Shown here: in pieces, positions 1-9,999 of the stretch
Numbering within the stretch: position 1 is the stretch's first letter
Layout of the letters: the number at the start of each line of letters is the position of its first letter
From: Folioceros fuciformis
Taxonomy: Eukaryota; Anthocerotophyta; Anthocerotopsida; Anthocerotales
Assembly: GCA_049999805.1 (NCBI GenBank)
Contig: JBNGIO010004579.1
Span: forward strand, 1-64,000
Direction: 5' to 3'
Length of the DNA stretch: 64,000 nt
Made by a program: the position numbers and the translations under genes
The notes under the pieces: model-generated
Database searches by the model: none
Seen by the model: only the letters and a program-made list of their open reading frames with translations
What the model was told of the DNA's origin: nothing

Positions 1-1055
1 CTACATCTTTTGACTCCTGATGCCCTTGCCATTTACACTGATGGTTCTCTTCTGGATGGTCATGTGGGGGGCACGACTGTTTTCTACTTCAATGGGGATA
101 TTGTCCATCAATTATCTTTTGGTTTAGAAACATACTACGGGGTTTATGAGGCAGAACTCCTTTCTGTGGTCAAAGCAATTTCATGCCTGCCCACCCTCTT
201 TGCTTCCATCCCCAGGATTTCATCAATTATAATTTTCCTTGATAATCAAGCAGCTATCATGTCTTTAATGGACACTTCGGCTCGCCCAGCCCAAGCCATA
301 TCTCTCCAAGCTAGGACATCTCTCCATGCCTTCTCGGTTGCTCATCCGGAGGTTTCCCTTAATCTCCATTGGATTCCGGGCCATCACAATATAGTTGGTA
401 ATGAGCATGCAGATGTTACCGCCAAGGCTGCCACTCTTCTTCCCATTTCCTGCGAAGACCGGATCCTATCAGTGTTCAGAGCTCGCCAGCAAATTCATGC
501 TGCAAGACTACAGGAGTGGCATTTACGGTGGGTTTCCTCAACTAAGGCTTCTGCGCTTAAGAGGGTGGTGCTTGGTGGCCCTTCGGCCTCGGTGCTACAA
601 CGCCTTGGTCTCCATGACCGTAAGCTCTCATCATTTCTCACCCAGCTTCGGACTGGGCATACGGCTATTGGGGCTTACTTTAGGAGATTCAACATTGCAG
701 AGAATCCTTTTTGTCGGTAATGCAAGTCTTTAGAAGAAACTCGTCACCACATCCTTGGCTAGTGTATGGCCACTCGCAACACTTGGATCCAGATGTTTCA
801 AGGCTCTTACTACGATATCCGCCAACTTCTTAGTGTTCCCAAACTCATGGAAAAACTTCTCTCTTACTTCAAGACAATTGGCGATTACTTAACTTAGGCT
901 TATTGACATAGCTATCTAGATTTGCTATTTTGTTTGCTTTAATTCTCTTGCTTTCTTTCCCAAAGTGTCCATTGAATCATGTTTTTGATTCACTTTCCGG
1001 CGTCATAGCCTCAGCTGCATACTCCTAATGATAAATAAATAAATAAATAAATAAA
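1..1055 (+). mobile_element. 3' end of a LINE (non-LTR retrotransposon), RNase H region, decayed
   Basis: The frame open from base 1 encodes an RNase H domain of the kind found downstream of LINE reverse transcriptases. The acidic catalytic positions are visible: Asp in YTDGS, Glu in YEAEL, Asp in LDNQAA, and Asp in the block WIPGHHNIVGNEHAD. A C-terminal Cys-His knuckle should follow, but the frame is broken there by TAA at 718-720, immediately before the second Cys, and by TAG at 760-762. It then runs to a natural-looking stop at 895-897. An A-rich tail of repeated TAAA units at 1031-1054 marks a typical LINE 3' end. The reverse transcriptase would lie left of the window. This copy cannot make an intact protein. 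The family assignment is secure; the clade is not determined. Confidence 0.85.
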
Positions 1056-1458
1056 ACCCTAAACCCTTCTCGTTCGGCATATGAAAACCCAATGAATACA
1101 CCCGTATGGATTGAAGGTACGTATAGTATATACATACGTAGAGGTAAAAAAGCCAGAAATGGAACGTGTTTACATTGATTACTATAACTTATACCAAACG
1201 TGTTTTCTAACCCTAAAAAATGATTTTACCTCATTTTCTAATTGACGTTGTTCCAAGATTCAAGCGCCACGAAGCACAATGAGCACGTGGACGTCCCAGG
1301 TTTCAGCTGTGTCATCGGCGCTTCTTTTGCCGAGTTCCGCCCTGCGGTTTTGCCATATCCGAACCTTTCCAGGCTATCCAGGCCAACCCTAGGAGACTGT
1401 CTCTCCCTGAGCTCAGCCCGCCTGGCACTTTGGTGTTGGAATCTACAGTGTGCCTGCA
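1056..1458 (+). promoter_or_regulatory. Upstream region of the YbaB/STIC2 gene with telo-box-like motifs
   Basis: Just after the LINE tail is the telomere-like string AAAACCCTAAACCC (about 1052-1065), and AACCCTAAAA recurs near 1208. AAACCCTAA (telo-box) elements are known in plant promoters of ribosomal and biogenesis genes. Here they lie within 400 bp of the ATG at 1459, so a promoter role is plausible but inferred. No clear TATA box was found. Confidence 0.3.
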
Positions 1459-2570
1459 ATGGCGTTGGCTTTGGCGCCAGGGTCGCGCCTTTGTCAGGGC
1501 CATCAACTGCAGGCCTGTGTTGCGAGCCCTACGTTCGGTAATGGCGGGTACTTGAGGACGAAATGCTCGGCCAGAACCCTCAAGGAGAGGCAAGGAAATT
1601 CGCTTAGGATTTCTAGTCTGTTCGGTGGCGGGAAGAAGTCTGAAGATGTCGAGAGTGCAGATGAGCAGAAGAAGAAGGTCTGCCATCCCGCAATGCTTCT
1701 GCACAGTCTTATGCAGTAGAATCTAGTTTCAGCCTTGACTGAATGTTGGTACCTGTGCAGGCAGGGCTGTTCGGGAATATGCAGGGCTTGTATGAAACGA
1801 TGAAAAAAGCACAGCAGGTAGTGCAGTCGGAAGCAGTTAAAGTTCAGAAGGAGCTTGCTGCGTAAGTCATCCACATCCATCTGTACTTGTGAACTGGCGA
1901 TCCCTGCAGTCGGGATTGTCGGGAGATTCCAGCTCTCCAGCTTTTTGTCCCCCGGTTTTGACACACCGATGGCGTGTACAGGATTACCCTGCATCTGCAA
2001 CCTTTCTGTACTTAGAGCTGGTTGAAACTCTCTTTTTGGATGTTGCAGTGCCGAGTTTGATGGATATTGCGACAATGAGCTTGTGAAGGTACGTACTGCC
2101 GTCTCTGCCACAGTCGGTTCGCATGGTGTAGAGAGCATTTCAAGTTTCAGTATCTCTGGCACTCCTCTGCAGGTCACCCTTTCTGGTAACCAAGAGCCCA
2201 TCCGCACTGAAATAACAGAAGCTGCCTTGGAGCAAGGAGCCGAGGTACTACTTCCACACAACCTTTCTTCCTTCATAGCAGGGGCTCGTGGTCGCTTGCT
2301 GTCACAGGGTGGGTGTGTCTGTGATACCAGTCGCGTAATCACCGTCTCGATTCTTTCCTGATGCAGAAACTCTCGACGCTGGTAACGCAAGCGTATAAGG
2401 ATGCCCATACAAAAAGTGTTACGGTATGGATTCACAGCCCTTCCGATTGTAATTTTTTCCGTAGTCCCCTTCGCTGAAAATTGTCGGTGTGTCTCCCTCG
2501 CTCATTGCAGGCCATGAAAGATCGCATGAAGGATCTTGCGGCAAGCCTGGGAATGCCTCCGAACCTCTGA
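1459..2570 (+). CDS. YbaB/EbfC family nucleoid-associated protein, plastid (STIC2-like)
   Basis: Six exons: 1459-1677, 1761-1861, 2049-2088, 2173-2244, 2367-2423, 2511-2570, giving 182 aa. All junctions are GT..AG and in phase. Residues 1 to about 60 are Ser/Arg-rich and look like a chloroplast transit peptide. The rest is a complete YbaB domain containing QGLYETMKKAQQVV, KVQKELAAAEFDGYC, VTLSGNQEPIRTEIT and a C-terminal SLGMPPNL, matching the plant family that includes Arabidopsis STIC2. Bacterial YbaB binds DNA. The plant protein is linked to thylakoid protein targeting and plastid biogenesis. The start is the first ATG in frame and puts the transit peptide in front of the domain. The gene lies 444 bp upstream of the next gene on the same strand, with its own spacing and no overlap. 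Confidence 0.9.
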
Positions 2571-3014
2571 AGTTTCCAGGATCTGCAATTTTGTATGATT
2601 AGCGCTCTGAGAGGCTCCGGAAGTGGGAGATGATTTATAGGTCTGGGACCTGCATTCATTTTTCTGTACAGCAAGGTACGGTGAGCTGTAAAATTTCGCG
2701 CCGATTAACCGATAACTATTGCGGCCTTCGAATGGTTTTTCCAAATAAAGTGGCCTGTCGTAGGCTCGCCAAGTCTCACTGCAGCAGCAGTTGCCTTCAC
2801 GCCTACTGCGTCCCGACTAGGCATTCGTCGCATGGCTTTCGGCGATTAAATGGTTTCCCGAGCCTTCGTTCGCTACTCCATCTGAACGTGTTAGATAGCA
2901 CATACGCAGACGTTCTGGAGTACGAGGACAAAGACAAGTGGGAACCAATTGAAGCGGACAGGCATTTAACTCAATGCCTCCTGCACCGCAGCTTCAGTTG
3001 CGTGGATTGGTGCA
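2571..3014. other. Intergenic between YbaB and LRR genes
   Basis: This holds the 3' end of the YbaB gene and the leader of the LRR gene. I see no separate gene. The stretch 2890-2960 is open in one frame but has no recognisable domain. Confidence 0.5.
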
Positions 3015-5915
3015 ATGGTTGGCGGTCTGCATTGCGTTGTATGGGTTCCGGCAGTCTGTTATCCGCAGATCAGCCGTGTGCTTGAAAGCCCAAGTTCTTA
3101 TCCCACCTCTTCTCGATTATCTGTCAGAGCAGGATCGTCGGTTTCCTCCACTTCCAGTAAGCTCGAATGATTCCACTTGTGCAAGGATTGGTTGCTTCCC
3201 TTTGTGTCTCATTCCTTCACAGATGAGGAAGATGTGGCGAGAAGAATCACCGTGGCTTCAAGTATCGGCAGCCTGGACCTGAGCGACTGTGGTGAGCACA
3301 TTTGGTTTCTGGAGCTGGTTCCTTGCTTCTGCATCAGTGGCTTCCAACCTTGGGATGGTGGGCAGGGCTCCTGGAAGTGCCATCTCAGGTCTTCCAACTC
3401 GGCGGCCTGGTTGATCTCTCGCTTGCCGGGAACAACATCGACCATTTGCCGGATGATATTCAGAACCTGCGCAATGTATGAGCCCTCCCTCATCCTGAAG
3501 CAAAGTTGGTTGTTGACTGTGAGAAGCCTCTGACCACTGAGTGCAGTTACGCAGACTGGGGCTCGCAGGAAATTTTCTCCGAGAGCTGCCACCCGCAATT
3601 GGAAAGCTTCGGCAACTTGAGGGCCTTTGGGTTCATGGCAACGCACTCCAGACTCTCCCAGATGAGGTGGGTTTCACACTGAAGAGGGGGAGCACTGGAT
3701 TCTGCTGAAGTCCGAAGGAATGCGTAGAGTTCTTCGGTCATGCAGCTCACAGCCACCTTCCTCATCGCAGATTGGTGAGCTCGGGCAGCTGCGAATGTTG
3801 GCTCTGGCAGGAAACAAACTGTCTGCTCTCCCCGAGACCATTGCCGGGCTACTCAATGTTCAGGTAACTCTGACCGACCTTAGTAGTGGATGAAGCGGGC
3901 CAACCATTTCACTCTTCGGAAGTGGTCAAAGCAATTTGCTCGAACGCCCCGTTGGTTGCAGACTCTATCAGTTGCAGGCAATCTTCTTCAAGAAATGCCT
4001 CGCGGTAGGTTCTTGCTGACGTTCACTGAAGCTCGTCACCAGATGTTCACTCAAGCTCGTTACCTCGCATGCTGAACCCGCTTAGGTTGGCCTCATGATG
4101 TTGCAGGAATATCATGTCTGCAAAAGCTCCGAGTATTGGCATTGTACGGAAACAAACTGTCTGCGATGCCAGAAAGCTTAACGCAACTGCACAGTTTGGA
4201 GGATCTATGGCTGCAGGTAAAGCCGTCCTCACGTCTTGGAGTTGAGGATCTGACAATGTTGCATTTCCCCCCTGGTTTCTGATACTCTTTGGACAGGGCA
4301 ATGATATAGAGCGGTTGCCCACGGACCTTAGCGGCTTGAAGTCCTTGAAGCAGTTTTCCCTGGCAGACAACATACTCAGCGACCTGCCCGACTCAATTGG
4401 GCAGCTTCGGACCCTTGAAACTCTATGGCTGTGAGTCCATGTTGTCTACTGATCGCTATAAGGGATTTGGTCTTGGTTGTCCACGTCGTTCATCAAATGT
4501 CCGTGCAGATATGGCAACATGTTGCAAAGAATACCGCCAAGCCTTGGATCTCTCAGCAAGCTGGCTCACCTCTGGCTGGAGGTAATGTGGAACCTCTCAG
4601 TCGTGATACCCCGTCTCTGTCCGTCTTAGATCTTCAATTCATACGTAATAGTGAATGCAGGGAAATCCCCTAGATGCAAGATCCTTGCAAGAGGCATTGC
4701 CAGGCTTAGCCCACTTGAAAAACGTCGGTGTCTCCTGTGATATCGTAAGTGCGCAAGAGAAGCAAGGTGTGAAGCATGGTCCTTCGCGTTTAATTGATAG
4801 CACTTGTGATAAAATGTTCAGCTTGCCGCAGGAACCTTGTGAGAAAAACCTTTCTGTATCGAAAATTGCTGGAAGTGGGTTAGCTCCCTCGTCAGGAGGG
4901 TACTTCAAGGTAGATCAATCAATCAATCTTGCTCGACAGGAATCCCTATCTGCAATACTCATTCCCTGAACTCGCCGCAGCTTTACAGCGAAGGGATCTG
5001 CAAAGTCGTCGTTGTCGCTTTCGGCAGTGCTCCCTGTGTGCCAAATTGGTTGGTTGCTTTGAACAAAGGTTTTAAAAAAAGGCTAGATTGCGCTGTCTCC
5101 ATGGTCACCAAGCTGGCTTTCATTGATTGCAGGGGGCGGCTGCTGCGGAAAGTGAGGAAATCCATGGAAGCTGGTGTTGTGGCTCCTTCCTTCGATATTC
5201 TGTACGTGGTGGACAGCTGCCGATCCTGGTACACCCACGATAGTTTCCAAAGACATGTGAAGTCGGTGACCTCGTCGGAAACGCAAGGAACAAGGATGAG
5301 ACCCGGCTGGTACTACAGGCAAGAGTTGAAGGCAGCTCTCAAGAAGTACGATAGGGTGCTCATGCTTGGTGATTCCATGGGCGCAAGTGCAGCTCTTCTT
5401 TTCTCAGATCTAGCCACATCAGTCATCGCACTGTGCCCCCAGGTCTGCACGGCAGTAGCCATTATCTGGTTTTGGCAGACCGCATATGCTGGGTTCATGA
5501 AGCAGCTGACTGACGCGCTTGTGTTCAGGTGGACTTGACCACGTCTTCTATAAGGCCTGGCGAGGATAAGCCGTGGCTGCAACAGTACAAGGAGGCAATA
5601 CTAGAGTCTGTCATGTCCTCAAGAGCTAAAATTGCAGTACACTGTGGAAGCTGGTCACATGACGTGGAGCAGGTGAAGATTTTGCCTTCCAACAAGGTTG
5701 GTCCCCTTCCTAACATGAATGACACAACCCCAGCCCCCTTCCCCAGCAGCTCTCATGCCGACTGGACTGGGATCTCGCAGGTGAATGTAGTGGCACACAA
5801 TGTGGATGATCATCGGCTGGCCAAGGAGCTGGACTCCGCTGGAACCCTGCTCTCTCTTGTACAATCCGAAATAGAACAGGAAATGAGGCAGTGTGTGGCC
5901 CACATCCCTCGCTGA
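3015..5915 (+). CDS. Leucine-rich repeat protein with C-terminal alpha/beta-hydrolase-like domain
   Basis: Fourteen exons: 3015-3156, 3223-3291, 3366-3475, 3547-3666, 3771-3863, 3962-4004, 4107-4216, 4297-4430, 4509-4581, 4661-4909, 4981-5048, 5133-5442, 5529-5672, 5781-5915, giving 599 aa. Residues 1 to about 50 are Ser-rich and may be a transit peptide. About nine LRRs of 23 residues follow (for example LRRLGLAGNFLRELPPAIGK). Around residues 385-599 comes a domain with KVVVVAFGSAP, VPNWGRLLRKVRKSME and the nucleophile elbow LGDSMGAS (Ser near 485), then VNVVAHNVDDHRLA with a candidate catalytic Asp/His. LRRs usually bind partners and the hydrolase fold could cleave an ester, but no substrate is known to me. 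Exon 10 contains a perfect 87-nt in-frame intron (gtaagt at 4745, acceptor at 4831); if removed, the protein is 570 aa. The first exon and start are the least certain part. Confidence 0.8.
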
Positions 5916-6027
5916 ATCTTTCTCCTAAACATGAAACAGCTCCTTCCGTCTGTCCCCCCAGAATGAACGCAATTGGCAGACAGAAATTCGCCACAAAACG
6001 CGATATGTTACAAATCAAAGGATGGGA

Positions 6028-6855
6028 CTAGCTCAGATCTCGGATCTTCCGGATGAGGCCCCCTCGACCAGGAAACATCCGATCCAGCTCCGCACCTGCA
6101 GCCTCAGCCGTGAGCCGAGGGCCCTTGCTCGATTCCACCCGTTCTCGTCTAATCTGCCGCCGCCGAAGCATCTCCTCCCGGAGACTACTCCCGGACTCAT
6201 CAGACTCCGCTTGCACCTGTTCCGCAGCACCACCGAGGCCATTATATCTTCCTCGAATCGCGGCGTGCATTTCCTGCAGCATCTTCTTACCACCCACTTT
6301 CCTCTTTTCCTTCGGCACATCGGGAGAAGCTGGGACCGGGGTCTGATGCTCAGGCTTCTTCAACCGAGGGATCCGGCCTCCCTCGGTTGTCCCGAGCAGC
6401 GCAATGTTCACCTTGCTCCAGCCCAGCTGATCATCCAAATCCCACCCGAATGCCAAGGCAGGAGCCAGCGCTGAAGTCCGCTTCCCCGTCAGCTGCTGCT
6501 GCAGCATGGCAACGCTCTGTCGAGTGTCCATGTGCTTCTCGATCTGCTCCCACTCCAACCTCTCTCGGTAGACAGGATCCTTGAGAACTTCCACGGCCCG
6601 CTCCCCCCACTCCGCGAGATCCCCGTTCAGGTTCGTCGACATCCACTTGAGATACCGCGATGGCAGCGTTCCCATCATGCTTCCCCGGAACTTGCCGAAT
6701 GGAAGCTCCATGTCTCTGGCCGCTGGTGGCTCATTCCTTCTCCGACCCACAACCTGCAGGCGTATTTGCTGCCGCACTGGCAATGCCTGCATCTCCAGCT
6801 TCAACGATGGAATCCCCGGCGTGAAGGGACGATGCAATGCCAGGGCCGCAGCCAT
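6028..6855 (-). CDS. DUF3820-like protein
   Basis: A single 275-aa frame. Residues 51-98 carry the block LPFGKFRGSMMGTLPSRYLKW followed by LAEWGERAVEVLKDPVY, which resembles the DUF3820 family, in which bacterial members are small proteins beginning with a similar PFGK motif. The N terminus (ALALHRPFTPGIPSLKLEMQ) is weakly basic and could target an organelle. The C-terminal half is rich in charged residues and probably helical or disordered. The biochemical role is unknown. The stop lies 112 bp from the stop of the LRR gene (convergent), and the start faces the next gene 212 bp away. Confidence 0.7.
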   Translation of the reverse strand: MAAALALHRPFTPGIPSLKLEMQALPVRQQIRLQVVGRRRNEPPAARDMELPFGKFRGSMMGTLPSRYLKWMSTNLNGDLAEWGERAVEVLKDPVYRERLEWEQIEKHMDTRQSVAMLQQQLTGKRTSALAPALAFGWDLDDQLGWSKVNIALLGTTEGGRIPRLKKPEHQTPVPASPDVPKEKRKVGGKKMLQEMHAAIRGRYNGLGGAAEQVQAESDESGSSLREEMLRRRQIRRERVESSKGPRLTAEAAGAELDRMFPGRGGLIRKIRDLS

Positions 6856-7067
6856 TGTTTCTGGCCACCTTCGGGACGTCCTCCCTCACATCCGCCAAGC
6901 CGCTTCCTTTGCTTCGCAGGGTGATGAGCGTGGGGTGCGGGCGAGCACCTTGGTAACATAACGACCGTTCTGACAGAGAAGTACCCTAATAGATAAAGTC
7001 TGGCTGCCTACCACTCGCAATCGCTGAAACGAGGGAACTCGCTGGGGCTTGCAATTGTCTGTGGCTA
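6856..7067. promoter_or_regulatory. Short divergent intergenic region
   Basis: These 212 bp separate the start of the DUF3820-like gene (-) from the acidic ORF (+). They must hold at least the leader of the minus-strand gene and are likely a shared promoter. No clear TATA box was seen. Confidence 0.4.
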
Positions 7068-7874
7068 ATGGGGGAAGGAGGAGACGTTGCTGCGGAGTCT
7101 GCGGAGGCGGAGCGTGAAGGTGTGAGATTCTTGGCGGTAATTCAGAGTTCTGGAACGGGATTGCGTGTTTCTCATGCTGGGGTGGACAATGCAGTCCTGG
7201 AGGAGGAGGTTGGGAAGATGCAGGATGCAGCAGGGCCGGATGGAGAGGCTGGTTCTGCGGAAGGCGTGATACTGCAGCGGGCACCTGATGAAGAACCGTT
7301 TCGGCATGAAGCCGTGGTTGAGGCCGCAAGTGGAGAGGAGGAGGGAGGAGGTATTGTGCTAGAAAGAGTTTCTTCGGAGACACAGTTCGTGATACATTCG
7401 GAGGGAGCAGTAGAAGCTGAAGCAGCTGGAGCATGTGATATAGGTTTCGAGGGGGAATTGGGGAATTCTGACGTTCTTGATGGAGGGAGTGATGGAGGAG
7501 AGGTCTTAGAAGGTGTTATTCTGGCAAGATCACCAGCCGATGGAGATTTTATGTCGGAGGTGCTTGTAGAACAGGAAAACGGGAAGGATCTCTACGGCAA
7601 TCAGATCGTCATGGAGAGAGTTGTGGAAGACCCTTTTAAGATCACTTTAGGGGATGCAGATGGAGGAGCTTCTGCGATGGAGCTGGATGGTTCGGTTGAC
7701 TCGGAGTTGGATGGGATCAAGGCGGATGATAAGTCTGAGAAGAAGAGACCCAGGGAGGAGACGGAGGACCCGAGGGAACCAGCGGACGTGGGAGGTACTT
7801 CGAGTCTTCGGTGCATGGGTGTAGGGAGATCTTTTGATGGTGCAAAGGTGACTGACGATGTTGTTGTCGTGTAG
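7068..7874 (+). CDS. Acidic repeat-containing ORF directly ahead of the pseudouridine synthase
   Basis: An open frame of 268 aa starting with ATG at 7068. It is strongly acidic and Gly/Glu-rich, with no known domain. Four imperfect repeats of a hydrophobic-acidic unit are visible (GVRFLAVIQSSG, GVILQRAPDEEPF, GIVLERVSSETQF, GVILARSPADGDF), each followed by an acidic stretch. It ends with TAG at 7872-7874, only two bases before the ATG of the next frame, which is shifted in phase. It may be a true upstream cistron, the N-terminal exon of the synthase joined by a small unrecognised intron (donor candidate gtgtag near 7809), or the result of a frameshift. The length and internal repetition argue that it is translated. 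Confidence 0.5.
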   Translation: MGEGGDVAAESAEAEREGVRFLAVIQSSGTGLRVSHAGVDNAVLEEEVGKMQDAAGPDGEAGSAEGVILQRAPDEEPFRHEAVVEAASGEEEGGGIVLERVSSETQFVIHSEGAVEAEAAGACDIGFEGELGNSDVLDGGSDGGEVLEGVILARSPADGDFMSEVLVEQENGKDLYGNQIVMERVVEDPFKITLGDADGGASAMELDGSVDSELDGIKADDKSEKKRPREETEDPREPADVGGTSSLRCMGVGRSFDGAKVTDDVVVV

Positions 7875-7876
7875 AG

Positions 7877-9472
7877 ATGGTAGTGGATGCTAGTACAGGA
7901 GCACAAGGTGATGGTGAAAAGGATTCGAGAAAGAGAGTGAAACAACATGCAACTGGAATAGATGGGGGTGCATCGAATAACCACGGTGTTCAGATGCCCG
8001 AGAATGAGAATTGCGCACAGGTGGAAAATACGGATATAGTTTCTCTCGAGGAGGGTGCTAAGCAAGATGAGCAAGCAGAATGCAAGCCACGAAGGTTCAA
8101 GAAACGGAAAGTCGCTTTGATGGTGGCGTACAGTGGAGTTGGGTATCAAGGCATGCAGAGAAACCCTGGTGCCATCACTATAGAAGGCGAATTGGAAGAA
8201 GCTCTTTTCAGAGCTGGGGCAATTGCTGAGAGTACTTTTGGAGATCCTAGAAAGGTTGACTGGATGAGAGCTGCACGAACCGATAAGGGTGTCAGTGCTG
8301 TTGGCCAGGTAGTTTCAGGGAAGTTTTTCATTGATCCTCCAGGGCTTGTGGAGAGAGTAAATAGTTATCTCCCTAAGCAGATTCGGGTCCTGGGTTACAA
8401 GAGGGTGATACATACGTTCAGTGCCAAGAATCTTTGTGACCGGAGGAGGTATGAGTATGTCCTTCCCGTTTTTGCATTTGACCCCCGAGTTCATCAGTAC
8501 AGAGATGATGGGTTGGTGGATGAAAAAGGGTTGATTCAAGATGCAGCACATGCGAGTGTGAAATCCTCTGAAAATGGAGATGCACTTGTGCACATTGATC
8601 TAAAGGAGATAAAGACGACTGCGGTGGATGGTTCAGCAGAGATTGCTGATACAGATACTGACTGTTCAGAGCTCAAGACAGCCGGCCTTGCCCTGGATGG
8701 TGGCTCTACTGTCCTGCAGGTAGCTAAGGCAGAGCTGGGGACTGCTGAGGTTAATCAGCTTAGTTCTCCTCTTAGCCAATCGAATGGCATGACAGGCAGC
8801 CAGGAGAACTCTTTCAAGTTTGATGACGAAGTGCGCAACCGGCTCAACTGGGTACTTCAGAACTATGTAGGAACGCATAATTTTCACAACTTTACGTCTC
8901 GCATCAAGGCCGAGGATCCCAGTGCTAGAAGATATATTGTGTCATTTAAGGCCGATAAGGTGTTCGAGATTGATGGGTTGGAGTTCGTTAGCTGTGTTGT
9001 TGTGGGACAAAGTTTCATGCTTCATCAAATACGGAAAATGATAGGGCTGGCAGTGGCGGTCATGCGCAACTGTTTACCTGCCTCTGTTTTTGAAACCGCA
9101 CTGAGCAAGTAAGTCGTTTGTTCTTTGTTAGGGTTGGCATGCTACTCTCAGGATTTCCTCAGTGTTGTTTACGCGCTTACTCTCTATTTTATGTGTCACA
9201 GAGATGTCAACTTCAATGTGCCGATGGCCCCCGAGGTTGGCCTGTTTTTAGATGAGTGCATGTACCCAGCTTACAACTCACGATTTTATGGGACTCATGA
9301 GGAGATCTCCCTCAAGGATTACAGAAAGGAGATCGATGACTTCAAGCAAGAGTTCATCTACAAGCAAATTGCGAGATCCGAAGTCAAGGATCGAGTGGTT
9401 GCTTTGTGGCTTCAATCTCTGAACGACCGTAACTTCCCGCATTTTGTTTCAGCAAGGGAGCAGGGATCATAG
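7877..9472 (+). CDS. tRNA pseudouridine synthase, PUS1/TruA family
   Basis: Two exons, 7877-9108 and 9202-9472 (donor gtaagt), give 500 aa. Residues 1-75 are a charged, probably disordered leader ending in a basic patch (RRFKKRKVA). The TruA fold begins with MVAYSGVGYQGMQRNPG. The catalytic Asp is residue 136 in RAARTDKGVSAVGQ. Also present are YEYVLPVFAFDP and the C-terminal signature FMLHQIRKMIGLAV. The last exon matches the eukaryotic PUS1 C terminus (NVPMAPEVGLFLDEC, VALWLQSLNDRNFP). The enzyme isomerises uridines in tRNA and some other RNAs, and PUS1 members are nuclear or mitochondrial. A low-complexity insert (about residues 235-300) sits between the core halves. The ATG used follows the upstream frame's stop by two bases, so the true start depends on how that upstream frame is read. 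Confidence 0.9.
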
Positions 9473-9999
9473 CTTGGCAAAAGGAGATAGGTGCTTAGTG
9501 ATTTGAATTACTGCAGCAGCTTGGCACCCTGGCCAACTATTGGAGCTAACATGCTGAAATGGCCTGAGCGGATGGGGGTTCTCTCAAGAACTAGGGGTTT
9601 CCGAGTCGGTCTTCCAACCCCAGACGAGGGTGGCAAGGAAGTTTGTTGCTCACCGCCAGTTTTGCTCCCTTCGAATGTGAAGGGTGTCCCACGCTTAGAC
9701 TTTCGGAGGTTGAATATGATTCCTGATACCAAATTACCAGGTTCAGGACACTCTAAGCTTTCAAAGGCTTTGCGGTCAGGTGGGCTTGGTGTGGTGCCAA
9801 AATCCTTCGGTACTTTCTGTGAATCCCGTCATCCGAATGTCGTTTGGGTCTGGGAATCTGCCTATCTGACAATGAGAGCCCGTTGTTACACCAGTGGATC
9901 ACTCGGTCAATTCAAAATGGACGGCGGTGCCTGGGAAGTTGACGCCAGGAGACCACTCCCTAACCCTAAATGGTGGCCAACGGGTTAGAGCCGGTCAGG
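9473..9999. other. Intergenic between two convergent genes
   Basis: It holds the 3' flanks of the synthase (+) and the GT61 gene (-). A frame of about 165 codons at 9491-9988 has no recognisable domain and is probably chance. A CCCTAACCCTAAA string occurs near 9958. Confidence 0.45.

Noticed and set aside
9491-9988. 165-codon frame after the pseudouridine synthase
   Set aside because: No recognisable domain, no ATG context of note, and it lies in the 3' flank between convergent genes.
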